From: Thioglobus_B sp964403565
GTDB taxonomy: Bacteria > Pseudomonadota > Gammaproteobacteria > PS1 > Pseudothioglobaceae
DNA length: 12,843 nt
NCBI GenBank assembly: GCA_964403565.1
Contig: CAYOFV010000032.1
Location: 1 to 12,843, forward strand
Direction: 5' to 3'
In this document: in pieces, positions 1 through 8,427 of the stretch
Layout of the letters: each line of letters starts with the position of its first letter
Numbering within the stretch: position 1 is the first letter of the stretch
Translations under genes and position numbers: made by a program
Notes under the pieces: generated by a model
The model's database searches: none
The model's input: only the letters and a program-made list of their open reading frames with translations
Told to the model about the DNA's origin: nothing

Positions 1-479
1 ATAATCGCAATAAGTAGCAGTACCGCAGCTAATTCAAATGGGTATACATAAACAGTGTAAAGCTGTAGGGCTAACTCGGTAATATTCGAGTAATCAGCAC
101 CATGGCGCTCAGGAGCGGCAAGAATATCTAAACCAAATTGAGCATCTCCCAACACTAGAATCATCTCAGCAATAACCACTAACGCAACTAAAAGTCCAAG
201 TGGTAAATATCCGGCAAACTTAGCTCTGAGGGTAGATTTGTCAATATTAAGCATTTTAATAACAAATAAAAACAGTACCATTACAGCACCAACATAGACA
301 AGGATAAGCGTTACTGCTAAGAATTCTGCCTCTAATAAAATCCAAATACTTGCTGCAGAAAAGAATGCTAATACTAAGAAAAGTACTGCTTTTGCAGCAT
401 TACGTGAGAAGATCATAGCTAATGAACTAGCTATAAACCAGAATGATAAGATATAAAAAATTATTCTTTCAAAATCCAT
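1..479 (-). CDS. nuoJ: NADH-quinone oxidoreductase subunit J, partial (C-terminus beyond the left edge)
   Basis: This is the ND6-like membrane subunit of complex I, part of the proton-translocating arm near the quinone chamber. I translated it by hand from the ATG at 479-477; the frame stays open to the window edge and gives 159 residues. It begins MDFERIIFYILSFWF and is strongly hydrophobic, with membrane segments at about 5-24, 30-48, 55-77, 90-111 and a further one starting near 145. The hallmark is the third segment, EAEFLAVTLILVYVGAVMVL (51-70), the glycine-containing helix with the pi-bulge that is conserved in NuoJ/ND6. The start lies 8 nt after the nuoI stop, with AAGGG 5 nt upstream of the ATG. 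Family members are usually about 165-210 residues, so some C-terminal residues are missing only because the window ends. Confidence 0.95.
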   Translation of the reverse strand, partial: MDFERIIFYILSFWFIASSLAMIFSRNAAKAVLFLVLAFFSAASIWILLEAEFLAVTLILVYVGAVMVLFLFVIKMLNIDKSTLRAKFAGYLPLGLLVALVVIAEMILVLGDAQFGLDILAAPERHGADYSNITELALQLYTVYVYPFELAAVLLLIAI

Positions 480-487
480 AAATACCC

Positions 488-979
488 TTACCTATACTTT
501 GCGTCCTCAAGCTTGATTTGATTGATAGTTTTTTCATTTTTCTCACCAACCTCAAGCAACTTATCTTTAGTAATTACACTTCCAGCTCTTGATTCAAACG
601 CATAATCAAATATTTGTGTTTCCACAATAGCGTCAACTGGGCAGGCCTCCTCACAAAAGCCACAAAAAATACATTTAAATAAATCAATATCGTATCTAGT
701 TGTGCGGCGAGTACCATCATCACGCATTTCTGATTCAATGGTAATTGCATTTGCAGGGCAAGTCGCTTCACACAACTTGCACGCAATGCAACGCTCTTCA
801 CCATTTGGATACCTGCGCAAAGCATGTAAACCTCTAAATCTTGGTGAAATTGGCGTCCTCTCCTCAGGATATTGAACAGTAATTTTTTTATTAACAAATT
901 CAGTTGCGGTTATTTTCATACCACCACGTAATTCGCCTAGGGTGAAGTCTTTAACTAATTTTTTTAAATTATCTATCAT
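488..979 (-). CDS. nuoI: NADH-quinone oxidoreductase subunit I (TYKY-type 8Fe ferredoxin)
   Basis: NuoI carries the two tetranuclear clusters N6a and N6b that pass electrons from the NuoG module to N2 in NuoB. It is a 163-residue peripheral subunit at the membrane interface. Two CxxCxxCxxxCP motifs are visible: Cys64, 67, 70, 74 (in CIACKLCEATCP) and Cys103, 106, 109, 113 (in CIFCGFCEEACP). As in other 8Fe ferredoxins, the fourth cysteine of each motif should complete the other cluster. The N-terminal part with RYPNGEERCIACK is typical of the bacterial and mitochondrial TYKY family. The length matches the short alpha/beta-proteobacterial and mitochondrial form rather than the 180-residue E. 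coli form. It sits 12 nt after nuoH, with an AAGGTAGAAG stretch before the ATG. It is intact. Confidence 0.98.
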   Translation of the reverse strand: MIDNLKKLVKDFTLGELRGGMKITATEFVNKKITVQYPEERTPISPRFRGLHALRRYPNGEERCIACKLCEATCPANAITIESEMRDDGTRRTTRYDIDLFKCIFCGFCEEACPVDAIVETQIFDYAFESRAGSVITKDKLLEVGEKNEKTINQIKLEDAKYR

Positions 980-991
980 AATACTTCTACC

Positions 992-2065
992 TTAAAACCA
1001 TGGTCCTAACTGCAATTGGGTCATTAAACCAACTACAAAAATCCAAACTATTGTCATTGGCAAAAATACTTTCCATGAAAGACGCATAATTTGGTCGTAC
1101 CTAAATCTTGGGAATGTTGCACGCACCCATAAATACAAAAACATAAAGAATACTGACTTGGCTAGTAGCCAAAATAAACCTGGAACCCAAGAGAAAAATC
1201 CTTCTAAAAATGTAGCTTCAAATGGAGAGTACCACCCTCCAAAAAACATCAATACTGCAAGAACAGCCATTAAAATCATATTGGCATATTCTGCTAAAAA
1301 GAATACTGCAAAAGTCATGCCTGAATACTCAACATGCGTACCACCAACAATTTCAGATTCACCTTCTACAACGTCAAATGGTGCACGATTAGTTTCAACC
1401 AATGCTGAGATAAAAAATACAACCATCATTGGAAACAAAGGAATCCAATACCAATTAACTATTCCACCTTTTTGCGCTTCAACAATAGTGTTTAAATTTA
1501 CACTTCCGGCAATCATAACTACAGTAACTACTGCAAAACCAATAACAATTTCATAAGACACAAGAAGTGATGCACTTCTAAGTGCGCCTAACAATGGATA
1601 TTTTGAGTTTGATGCCCAGCCAGCAAGAATAATGCCATAAACACCAATTGATCCGATAGCTAGTACATACAAAAGACTAACATCCAAGCTGGTAATATAA
1701 ATACCCTCTGCAAGAGGTACTACCGCCCATACTGCAATAGCTGGAGCAATCGCTAGAACTGGAGCCAACAAGTAAAGATAAAGGTTTGCCTTTGTTGGGA
1801 AAATAATTTCCTTAAACATTAATTTAACTGCATCTGCAATTGGTTGTAACCAACCTTTTGGACCAACTCTATTTGGACCAATTCTAAGTTGCATATAACC
1901 AATTATCTTACGCTCAGCATAAGTAAAGTATGCAACCATAAGCATTAGCGGCATAATTAGAGCTATTGCTTTTATAAGAATAATAAGTATTGCAGCAATA
2001 GAGCCGTCAAACCACGGAATAAGACTATGAATTCCACTCGTAAAAGCCTGCCATAGTTCCATCAT
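992..2065 (-). CDS. nuoH: NADH-quinone oxidoreductase subunit H (ND1-like)
   Basis: NuoH is the ND1-like membrane subunit that docks the peripheral arm and builds the quinone-entry tunnel and E-channel. The protein has 357 residues and about eight membrane helices. Two family signatures are clear: AERKIIGYMQLRIGPNRVGP (residues 50-69), followed by the conserved QPIADAVKLMFKE, and ETNRAPFDVVEGESEIVGG (224-242), whose acidic residues line the tunnel. The C-terminal WVRATFPRFRYDQIMRLSWK (313-332) is also typical. The start codon overlaps the nuoG stop in an ATGA arrangement, with GGAGGT 5 nt upstream, the best ribosome binding site in the window. A second ATG follows immediately as codon 2, so the true start could be one codon later. 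It is complete, with no missing key residue. Confidence 0.98.
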   Translation of the reverse strand: MMELWQAFTSGIHSLIPWFDGSIAAILIILIKAIALIMPLMLMVAYFTYAERKIIGYMQLRIGPNRVGPKGWLQPIADAVKLMFKEIIFPTKANLYLYLLAPVLAIAPAIAVWAVVPLAEGIYITSLDVSLLYVLAIGSIGVYGIILAGWASNSKYPLLGALRSASLLVSYEIVIGFAVVTVVMIAGSVNLNTIVEAQKGGIVNWYWIPLFPMMVVFFISALVETNRAPFDVVEGESEIVGGTHVEYSGMTFAVFFLAEYANMILMAVLAVLMFFGGWYSPFEATFLEGFFSWVPGLFWLLAKSVFFMFLYLWVRATFPRFRYDQIMRLSWKVFLPMTIVWIFVVGLMTQLQLGPWF

Positions 2066-4311
2066 GACTTACCTCCATCTGTTGAATGGTTGGCATTTAC
2101 AAATACACATTTATCTGCAACATTATCAATTAATACCGGAACGCCTAAATACGTATCTTTAACCTTTAATTCTTTAGCAGTACCTGCATTCATATGTGCA
2201 AAGTTTAATTTACCTAAAGCAGTATTTTGTAATGAAGATGAATGTCTTAATAATGCATCAATACTATACGGAGATTGTTGCCAAATAACTTCTATATTAT
2301 TACTATTATTTTCTAAATTAATAGAATGATCGTACTCATGATCCTTATGCGCTTGGTGAGAAACCTCACTTAATACCTGGGTTGAATCACTATAGTGGAA
2401 GCCTGGCAGTTCAAGTAAATCAGCCATAACTTTTAACACCTTCCAAGCTGGCTTTGCATCTACTGGAGCTTTAACACTTGCGCAGAATGATTGAATATCA
2501 TTATTAATATTCATATGTGAGCCTGATGTTTCATAATAGCTAGCAATTGGTAGCATTACATCTGCAAATTCTTTAACAGTTTCATCGCTAAAGCTATTAA
2601 GAGCAATAACAAAAGTATCTTTAGAATTTAGGGCTTTTATTGCCACGTCTTTATGATGGAAATCATACTCTGGATAAATATCTAATAACATGTATGCTCT
2701 CATATCATTATCAAGCATAGCATTTGCATTTAAACCGTCACTACCTGGAACAAACCCTGTAATCTGTGCACCAAGTGAGTTTGCACTCTGAGTAATATTA
2801 AGTGTAGTCGAATTAGTATTTTTGGCAATATTTGCAATTAGATTAGCAATATCTGCTGCATCAGAATTATTAACAACATGTTCGCCTAAAATAATTACAG
2901 AATTATCTGTCTGATTAAGATTATTAGCAATATCTTTAGCAACATCACTCGGACTAATATTTGCTAAATATTCAGGAATTTCGCTAACATTTGCCTCAAG
3001 TGTAGCTTTTAATACCCCAGCAAGAGTCTGTTTTATCTCAGTTGGAGCTACTATATTTTCTGAATTCAGCTTGTAATTAAAATCAAACGACTTAACATTT
3101 ATTGTATCAATTGATGCGCCGCTCATTTGCGCCTTACGTAGTCGATGATTAATCATAGGTTGCTCAATTCTTGGATTAGACCCAATAACTAAAGCATGAT
3201 CAACACCTTCAAGACCTGCAAGTTTTATATTTGATTCTAAGTGAACTACCTTGTCTAAGTTCTTAATATTAGTACGGTAGTCAATATTTTCAGAACCTAG
3301 CTCTCTAGCTAATTTTTGCAATAAATGATACTCTTCAATAGTAGCTGTATTTGAAGCCAAAACTCCAAGTTTATCACCCTGTCTATTGTTAACAATATTG
3401 TTGTTTAACCCTTTAACAGCATAATCAAGAGCAACACTCCACTCAACCTCTTTCCATTGTCCCTCAACCTTAATCATAGGTTCAAGTAGTCTGTTATCGT
3501 GCGTTAGACCTTCGTATGAGAATCTATCTCTATCAGAGATCCAAGTTTCATTAACCAAATCATTATCGCCTGCAACGACACGTTTTACTTTGCCGCCAAA
3601 AGTTTGTGTAGTTAAGTTTGACCCAACTAAATCATGCCTTGCAATGCTTGGATTACCGTACATTTGCCATGAGCGCAGCTCATATCTAAACGGTTTAGAT
3701 GTAAGTGCTCCAACCGGACAAACATCAATCATATTGCCTGAAAGCTCTGAAGTAATACCCTCTGATAAGAATGGTTCGATTTTTAAATGATCGCCTCTTC
3801 CGGTGCCACCCATTTCCATAATACCGCCAATTTCAGCGCCAAACCTTACACAACGCGTACAATGAATACAGCGTGTCATATCAGTTTGAATTAATGGAGA
3901 TATGTCTTTATCAGCAACAATTCTTTTACCTTCACAGAAGCTTGATACATCTGATCCATATTCAACAGCAACATCTTGGAGTTCACACTCGCCACCTTGA
4001 TCACAAATTGGACAATCTAGCGGGTGATTAATTAATAAAAACTCCATTACTGCTTTTTGTGAATTTTTAGCCCTTTCATTAGCAGTATGGATTTTCATAC
4101 CTTCTGCAACAGGTGTAGAGCATGCTGGTTGTGGCTTAGGAGCACCCTCTACATCAACCAAACACATGCGACATGAAGCAGAAACCGATAATTTTTTATG
4201 GTAACAAAATCTTGGAATGCTAATACCTTCTCTGTCGGTAACAGAGATAAGCATCTCACCTGGCTCGGCGCTAATTACTCTACCGTCAATTTCAATTTCA
4301 ATTTCAGCCAT
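2062..4311 (-). CDS. nuoG: NADH-quinone oxidoreductase subunit G (75-kDa type)
   Basis: NuoG is the largest subunit of the NADH-oxidising module (749 residues here) and carries clusters N1b, N4 and N5. In order: a plant-type 2Fe-2S domain with Cys36, 47, 50 and 64 (N1b); a His-Cys3 site with His96, Cys100, 103 and 109 (N5); and a 4Fe-4S site with Cys148, 151, 154 and 198 (N4). From about residue 210 a degenerate molybdopterin-oxidoreductase-like domain follows, which holds no molybdenum in this family. The four cysteines that bind the extra N7 cluster in E. coli and Thermus are absent: there is no cysteine from 199 to about 600. It is therefore the 75-kDa mitochondrial-like form, shorter than the 908-residue E. 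coli protein. The middle (about 440-515) is rich in Asn and variable. It starts 12 nt after nuoF, with AGGTAG upstream, and overlaps nuoH by 4 nt. Confidence 0.98.
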   Translation of the reverse strand: MAEIEIEIDGRVISAEPGEMLISVTDREGISIPRFCYHKKLSVSASCRMCLVDVEGAPKPQPACSTPVAEGMKIHTANERAKNSQKAVMEFLLINHPLDCPICDQGGECELQDVAVEYGSDVSSFCEGKRIVADKDISPLIQTDMTRCIHCTRCVRFGAEIGGIMEMGGTGRGDHLKIEPFLSEGITSELSGNMIDVCPVGALTSKPFRYELRSWQMYGNPSIARHDLVGSNLTTQTFGGKVKRVVAGDNDLVNETWISDRDRFSYEGLTHDNRLLEPMIKVEGQWKEVEWSVALDYAVKGLNNNIVNNRQGDKLGVLASNTATIEEYHLLQKLARELGSENIDYRTNIKNLDKVVHLESNIKLAGLEGVDHALVIGSNPRIEQPMINHRLRKAQMSGASIDTINVKSFDFNYKLNSENIVAPTEIKQTLAGVLKATLEANVSEIPEYLANISPSDVAKDIANNLNQTDNSVIILGEHVVNNSDAADIANLIANIAKNTNSTTLNITQSANSLGAQITGFVPGSDGLNANAMLDNDMRAYMLLDIYPEYDFHHKDVAIKALNSKDTFVIALNSFSDETVKEFADVMLPIASYYETSGSHMNINNDIQSFCASVKAPVDAKPAWKVLKVMADLLELPGFHYSDSTQVLSEVSHQAHKDHEYDHSINLENNSNNIEVIWQQSPYSIDALLRHSSSLQNTALGKLNFAHMNAGTAKELKVKDTYLGVPVLIDNVADKCVFVNANHSTDGGKS
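4286..4306. repeat. Hexanucleotide repeat TCAATT, 3.5 copies, in the 5' end of nuoG
   Basis: Three full copies of TCAATT and a further TCA lie head to tail on the plus strand. On the coding strand this gives the alternating Glu-Ile run MAEIEIEID at the NuoG N-terminus, the first beta strand of the 2Fe-2S domain. Because the unit is six bases, gain or loss of a copy would keep the frame. The alternating pattern also fits an ordinary beta strand coded with few codons, so the repeat may have no role of its own. Confidence 0.7.
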
Positions 4312-4323
4312 TTACTCTACCTA

Positions 4324-5592
4324 TTACCCTTTCACCATACTTTTACCGTGTTCAATGTAGTATTCAAACTCTTCACGGAAAACTCGAAGAAAACTCTCAA
4401 CAGGCATTGCTGCAGCATCGCCTAATGCGCAGATAGTATTGCCCATAATCTTATCTTGTACACTCATTAGCATATCAATATCGCCAGATTTGCCATTGCC
4501 ATCAGTAATACGTTTTAATGTTCTATACAACCAGCCAGTACCCTCTCTACAAGGAGTACATTGACCACATGATTCATCATAATAAAAATGCGCTAAACGC
4601 GTGAGAGTTTCTACCATGCATGTAGAATCGTCCATCACAATTACAGATCCAGCTCCAAGCATTGAGCCAGCTTTTTCAATGCCATCATAGTCCATGGTCA
4701 TACCCATAGCAACATCCGCAGTAAGTACAGGAGTTGAAGATCCGCCAGGAATAACAGCCTTTAGCTTTCTTCCTTCTCGCATACCGCCAGCCATTTCTAA
4801 TAAATCCTTAAATGGTGTACCCATTGGCACCTCAAAGTTAGCAGGATTTTTTACATGTCCAGATACAGAAAATAATTTACAACCACCAGAATTTTCCACA
4901 CCAATATCAGCAAACCACTTGCCGCCATTTGCAATGATTGATGGAACCGATGCAAAGCTCTCAGTATTGTTGATAGTTGTAGGTTTGCCAAACAAACCAA
5001 CGTTAGCTGGAAATGGCGGTTTAAATCTTGGCTGACCTTTTTTACCTTCTATAGACTCTAGAAGAGCAGTTTCTTCACCGCAAACATATGCTCCAGCACC
5101 TAAATGCGCATAAAGATTAAAGTCAATACCGCTATCTTGAATATTTTCACCAAGAAGACCCGCGTCATAAGCTTCTTTTAAAGCGCCTTCAAACTGATTA
5201 AATGGCTCAATAAACTCTCCACGAATATAGTTATAACCAGCAGTAGCATTCATAACAAAACCACCAATCGCCATGCCTTCAATTACAGCATGTGGGTTGT
5301 AACGCAAAATATCTCTATCTTTGCAAGTTCCAGGTTCACCTTCATCTGAATTACAAACTACGTACTTTTGGCCTTGTGCATTACGTGGCATAAAGCTCCA
5401 TTTAAGGCCAGTAGGAAATCCAGCACCGCCACGACCACGCAGGCCAGATGCTTTTAATTCGTCAATTATTTGCTCAGGCGTATATTCTCCTTTAAGGATT
5501 TTTTTCCATACAGAATAACCGCCACTAGCCTCATAGGTTTTTAACGTATGTGGATCTTTTTTATCTAAATTTCTAAAACAAACTTCATTCAT
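4324..5592 (-). CDS. nuoF: NADH-quinone oxidoreductase subunit F (NADH- and FMN-binding)
   Basis: NuoF oxidises NADH: it binds NADH and FMN and passes electrons to cluster N3. The 422-residue protein shows the glycine-rich nucleotide segment GLRGRGGAGFPTGLKW (50-65), then NSDEGEPGTCKDR (81-93), then GAGAYVCGEETALLESIEG (165-183), all hallmarks of the family. Cluster N3 is bound by Cys342, 345 and 348 (ESCGQCTPCREG) plus Cys388 (NTICALGDAAAMP). The length is close to the usual 420-445. The ATG overlaps the nuoE stop as ATGA and has no good ribosome binding site of its own, so translation is probably coupled to nuoE. Soluble NAD-linked hydrogenase and formate dehydrogenase subunits resemble NuoF, but the position between nuoE and nuoG in a full nuo set settles the call. 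Confidence 0.98.
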   Translation of the reverse strand: MNEVCFRNLDKKDPHTLKTYEASGGYSVWKKILKGEYTPEQIIDELKASGLRGRGGAGFPTGLKWSFMPRNAQGQKYVVCNSDEGEPGTCKDRDILRYNPHAVIEGMAIGGFVMNATAGYNYIRGEFIEPFNQFEGALKEAYDAGLLGENIQDSGIDFNLYAHLGAGAYVCGEETALLESIEGKKGQPRFKPPFPANVGLFGKPTTINNTESFASVPSIIANGGKWFADIGVENSGGCKLFSVSGHVKNPANFEVPMGTPFKDLLEMAGGMREGRKLKAVIPGGSSTPVLTADVAMGMTMDYDGIEKAGSMLGAGSVIVMDDSTCMVETLTRLAHFYYDESCGQCTPCREGTGWLYRTLKRITDGNGKSGDIDMLMSVQDKIMGNTICALGDAAAMPVESFLRVFREEFEYYIEHGKSMVKG

Positions 5593-6062
5593 TTTAGACC
5601 ATCCACAATTTCATCAATTTTTTCGCGAGTTAAGTGTTCATAATATGTATCACCTATTTGAAACATTGGGGCTCCAACACATGCACCCAAACACTCTACC
5701 TTCTTAACACTAATTAAACCATCGGCTGTAACTTCTCCAGTTTTTACGCCAAGTTTTTCCTCTAGATAAGCAACCAAGTCATCAGATCCATTTAACATAC
5801 AAGAAATATTGTGACAAAAACGAATCACATGTTTCCCCATAGGTTGATGGTTGTAATTTTCATAAAATGTAGCCACTTCAGCAGCTGCAATTGCTGGCAT
5901 ATCTAAATAGTCAGCAACTTCTTGAATAGCTTCTGCAGACAATTGATTATTATTTTCTGCTTGTACAATTTTTAACGCCTCCATAACCGCAGAACTTTTG
6001 CGATCTTGTGGATATTTTTCTATCCAAGCGTCAATTTGTTGTTTTGCCTTATCTGAAATCAT
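5589..6062 (-). CDS. nuoE: NADH-quinone oxidoreductase subunit E (24-kDa 2Fe-2S)
   Basis: NuoE is the 24-kDa thioredoxin-like subunit that pairs with NuoF and holds the binuclear cluster N1a. It has 157 residues. The ligands are Cys83 and Cys88 (RFCHNISCML) and Cys124 and Cys128 (VECLGACVGAPM), with the usual spacing. The helical N-terminal part includes the family segment VADYLDMPAIAAAEVATFYENY (49-70). The start lies 2 nt after the nuoD stop. No strong ribosome binding site is visible, so it probably depends on translation of nuoD. It overlaps nuoF by 4 nt, which suits the 1:1 pairing of the two products. It is complete. Confidence 0.98.
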   Translation of the reverse strand: MISDKAKQQIDAWIEKYPQDRKSSAVMEALKIVQAENNNQLSAEAIQEVADYLDMPAIAAAEVATFYENYNHQPMGKHVIRFCHNISCMLNGSDDLVAYLEEKLGVKTGEVTADGLISVKKVECLGACVGAPMFQIGDTYYEHLTREKIDEIVDGLK

Positions 6063-6064
6063 AA

Positions 6065-7318
6065 TTATCTATCAATCTCACCAAACACAATATCTTGTGT
6101 TCCAATTATTGTTACCACGTCTGAAAGCATATGACCCTTTGCCATCTCATCCATTGAAGCAAGATGAGCAAATCCTGGTGCACGCATCTTAATTCTGTAT
6201 GGCTTATTAGCACCATCAGATACTAAATAAACACCAAATTCACCTTTTGGATGCTCAACTGCTTGGTAAACCTCGCCTTCCGGCAATGAATAACCTTCGG
6301 TAAATAGTTTAAAGTGATGAATAAGAGATTCCATATCATCTTTCATATCACTACGCTTAGGTGGAGCTACTTTATGATCATCGCTCATTACTGGCCCAGG
6401 ATTATCACGCAACCAACGTACACACTGCTCAATAATACGATTTGATTGACGCAACTCTTCCATGCGCACTAAATATCTATCATAACTATCGCCTGTCACT
6501 CCAACAGGGATGTCAAAATCCAATTGATCATATACCGCATAAGGCTGATTCTTTCTTAAATCCCATGCAATACCAGAGCCTCTAAGCATTGGACCGGTAA
6601 AGCCCATTTGTTTTGCACGATCTTTAGATACTATGCCAATATTAACCAGTCTTTGTTTCCAAATACGGTTATCAGTCAATAAATCGTCATATTGTTTAAT
6701 ACTTTCAGGAAAGTGTTTTGCAAAATCAGCAATAAAATCAAGCAAAGATCCCTGACGATTTTCATTCATCGCTTCAAGCTCTTCAGCAGAGCGAAAATCA
6801 TTTTCTAAATATTGTGGCATCTTTTCTGGCAAATCACGATAAACTCCGCCAGGACGGTAATAAGTTGCATGCATACGTGAACCAGATACCGCTTCATAAC
6901 AATCAATTAACTTTTCACGCTCACGAAAAGCATATAAAAAGATACTCATAGCGCCAACATCAAGTGCGTGTGTGCCTAACCACATTAAGTGGTTAAGAAT
7001 ACGTGTAATCTCATCAAACATTACACGAATGTATTTAGCGCGCTCAGGAACTTCAAGATCCAACATTCTTTCAATTGACATTACATATGCGTGCTCATTA
7101 CACATCATTGATACGTAATCCAAACGATCCATATAGCCAATTGATTGATTATACGGCTTAGATTCTGCTAGTTTTTCTGTGCCACGATGTAGGAGTCCAA
7201 TATGCGGATCAGAGCGCTCAATAACCTCACCATTAATTTCTAAAATAAGACGCAATACGCCATGCGCTGCAGGGTGCTGTGGTCCAAAGTTTAAAGTGTA
7301 ATTACGAATTTCAGCCAT
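6065..7318 (-). CDS. nuoD: NADH-quinone oxidoreductase subunit D (49-kDa)
   Basis: NuoD is the 49-kDa subunit that, with NuoB, forms the quinone-reducing site next to cluster N2. It has 417 residues. The N-terminal beta hairpin GPQHPAAHGVLRL (12-24) contains His19, and RLDYVSMMCNE contains Tyr68. These align by spacing (49 residues) with the quinone-binding His59 and Tyr108 of the bovine subunit. The family signature DPHIGLLHRGTEKL is at 37-50. The C-terminus ends GTQDIVFGEIDR, as expected for this hydrogenase-derived family. It is a separate gene from nuoC, with a 1-nt gap, unlike the fused nuoCD of E. coli. Its ribosome binding site is weak, so coupling to nuoC is likely. It is complete. 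Confidence 0.98.
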   Translation of the reverse strand: MAEIRNYTLNFGPQHPAAHGVLRLILEINGEVIERSDPHIGLLHRGTEKLAESKPYNQSIGYMDRLDYVSMMCNEHAYVMSIERMLDLEVPERAKYIRVMFDEITRILNHLMWLGTHALDVGAMSIFLYAFREREKLIDCYEAVSGSRMHATYYRPGGVYRDLPEKMPQYLENDFRSAEELEAMNENRQGSLLDFIADFAKHFPESIKQYDDLLTDNRIWKQRLVNIGIVSKDRAKQMGFTGPMLRGSGIAWDLRKNQPYAVYDQLDFDIPVGVTGDSYDRYLVRMEELRQSNRIIEQCVRWLRDNPGPVMSDDHKVAPPKRSDMKDDMESLIHHFKLFTEGYSLPEGEVYQAVEHPKGEFGVYLVSDGANKPYRIKMRAPGFAHLASMDEMAKGHMLSDVVTIIGTQDIVFGEIDR

Positions 7319-7319
7319 A

Positions 7320-7937
7320 CTATTTTCTAATCACCTTTGGAACATTAACTACAGGCTCAATTGATACACTTTCATATACAACTCTACCCAAATCTTCGTC
7401 ATAACGCATTTCAACTTCGCCTTCAAGTGGGAAATCTTTTCTAAGTGGATGACCAACAAATCCATAGTCAGTAAGAATTCTGCGTAAATCTTCATGGCCT
7501 TCAAATAAAATACCAAACAAATCAAAAGTTTCACGCTCATACCAATCAGCTGAGGACCAAACCTTGGTAACTGATTTAATAATTGGTGTATCTTCGTTAA
7601 CGTATGACTTAACCCTAATACGTTGATTGTTAGCAACAGAAAGCAGGTGATAAACAACAGCAAAACGCTCTGGATGTTTATTGCTAGCACTATCTTGTGT
7701 TGCTCTAGCTCTAGAAAATCCAGAAGATGATGCATCAGCATTCCAATCAGATTGTCCGTAGGTTAGATAATCCACTCCACTTAAATCTATAAGGGTATCA
7801 AAACCAAAAGCATCTCTTAGTTTTAAACAAGTTTTAATAATTTGACCGCGATCTACTACGAGATTAAGCTCACCAAAAGATTCAACAATAGCACCTTCGC
7901 CAAATTCTTCTTCTAACTGTTCGATTAACTCTTCCAT
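7320..7937 (-). CDS. nuoC: NADH-quinone oxidoreductase subunit C (30-kDa)
   Basis: NuoC is the 30-kDa subunit of the connecting module; it has no cofactor and packs against NuoD and NuoB. The 205-residue protein holds the family signature ERETFDLFGILFEGHEDLRR (134-153), followed by ILTDYGFVGHPLRKDFPLEG. Upstream, RFAVVYHLLSV (91-101) is the core strand of the domain. Between them and the N-terminus is a Ser/Ala-rich loop (about 62-88) that also occurs in beta/gammaproteobacterial homologues. The ATG overlaps the nuoB stop by one base (TAATG), which favours coupled translation. It stops with TAG 1 nt before nuoD. It is complete and separate from nuoD. Confidence 0.98.
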   Translation of the reverse strand: MEELIEQLEEEFGEGAIVESFGELNLVVDRGQIIKTCLKLRDAFGFDTLIDLSGVDYLTYGQSDWNADASSSGFSRARATQDSASNKHPERFAVVYHLLSVANNQRIRVKSYVNEDTPIIKSVTKVWSSADWYERETFDLFGILFEGHEDLRRILTDYGFVGHPLRKDFPLEGEVEMRYDEDLGRVVYESVSIEPVVNVPKVIRK

Positions 7938-8416
7938 TATGTTCTCGCAATAGTATTAGTGCGGCGAATCTTGTCTTGCAGTTGCATAATTCCATACAAA
8001 AGCGCTTCTGCCGTTGGAGGGCAGCCTGGGACATAAACATCTACTGGAACAATTCGATCGCAGCCACGAACAACAGCATATGAATAGTGATAATAACCGC
8101 CACCGTTTGCACAAGAGCCCATAGAGATAACCCATCTAGGCTCAGGCATTTGATCGTAAACTTTTCTAAGAGCTGGAGCCATTTTATTAGTAAGTGTACC
8201 AGCAACAATCATAAGATCTGATTGGCGCGGAGTAGGTCTGAAAACAATGCCAAAACGATCTAAATCATAACGTGAAGATCCCGCTTCCATCATTTCAACA
8301 GCGCAGCAAGCAAGGCCGAATGTCATTGGCCATAATGATCCAGTACGAGCCCAATTGATAACACTATCAAGTGAAGTGGTTACAAAGCCTTCTTTCATTA
8401 AGCCTTCAATTGCCAC
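7937..8416 (-). CDS. nuoB: NADH-quinone oxidoreductase subunit B (PSST, cluster N2), GTG start
   Basis: NuoB holds N2, the terminal iron-sulfur cluster that reduces quinone. It has 159 residues. The ligands are the tandem Cys37-Cys38 (FGLACCAVEMM), Cys102 (ISMGSCANGGGYYH) and Cys132 (VYVPGCPPTAEALLYG), all present. The start is GTG at 8416-8414, with GGGAG exactly 6 nt upstream. The resulting N-terminus MAIEGLMKEGFVTT matches the beginning I know for beta/gammaproteobacterial NuoB. An internal ATG at codon 7 has a weaker AAGG before it and would cut this conserved stretch, so I prefer GTG. It lies 3 nt after nuoA and overlaps nuoC by 1 nt. Confidence 0.98.
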   Translation of the reverse strand: MAIEGLMKEGFVTTSLDSVINWARTGSLWPMTFGLACCAVEMMEAGSSRYDLDRFGIVFRPTPRQSDLMIVAGTLTNKMAPALRKVYDQMPEPRWVISMGSCANGGGYYHYSYAVVRGCDRIVPVDVYVPGCPPTAEALLYGIMQLQDKIRRTNTIART

Positions 8417-8427
8417 AAATTACTCCC
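8414..8427 (-). promoter_or_regulatory. Ribosome binding site and GTG start of nuoB
   Basis: On the minus strand GGGAG (8427-8423) ends 6 nt before GTG (8416-8414) and overlaps the last codons of nuoA. It decides the start in favour of GTG over the ATG six codons downstream. The motif and spacing are the same as those before nuoA. Confidence 0.75.

Noticed and set aside
574..897. Open frame of 107 codons on the minus strand inside nuoI in another frame
   Set aside because: It is a shadow of nuoI, whose own frame contains both iron-sulfur motifs intact.
1158..1556. Open frame of 132 codons on the plus strand opposite nuoH
   Set aside because: It lies entirely antisense to a strongly conserved membrane protein gene, has no ribosome binding site I can defend, and its Thr/Ile/Lys-rich composition is what the complement of hydrophobic codons gives.
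7349..7741. Open frame of 130 codons on the minus strand inside nuoC in another frame
   Set aside because: It is a frame-shifted reading of nuoC; the nuoC frame carries the full family signature, and this one has no recognisable motif.
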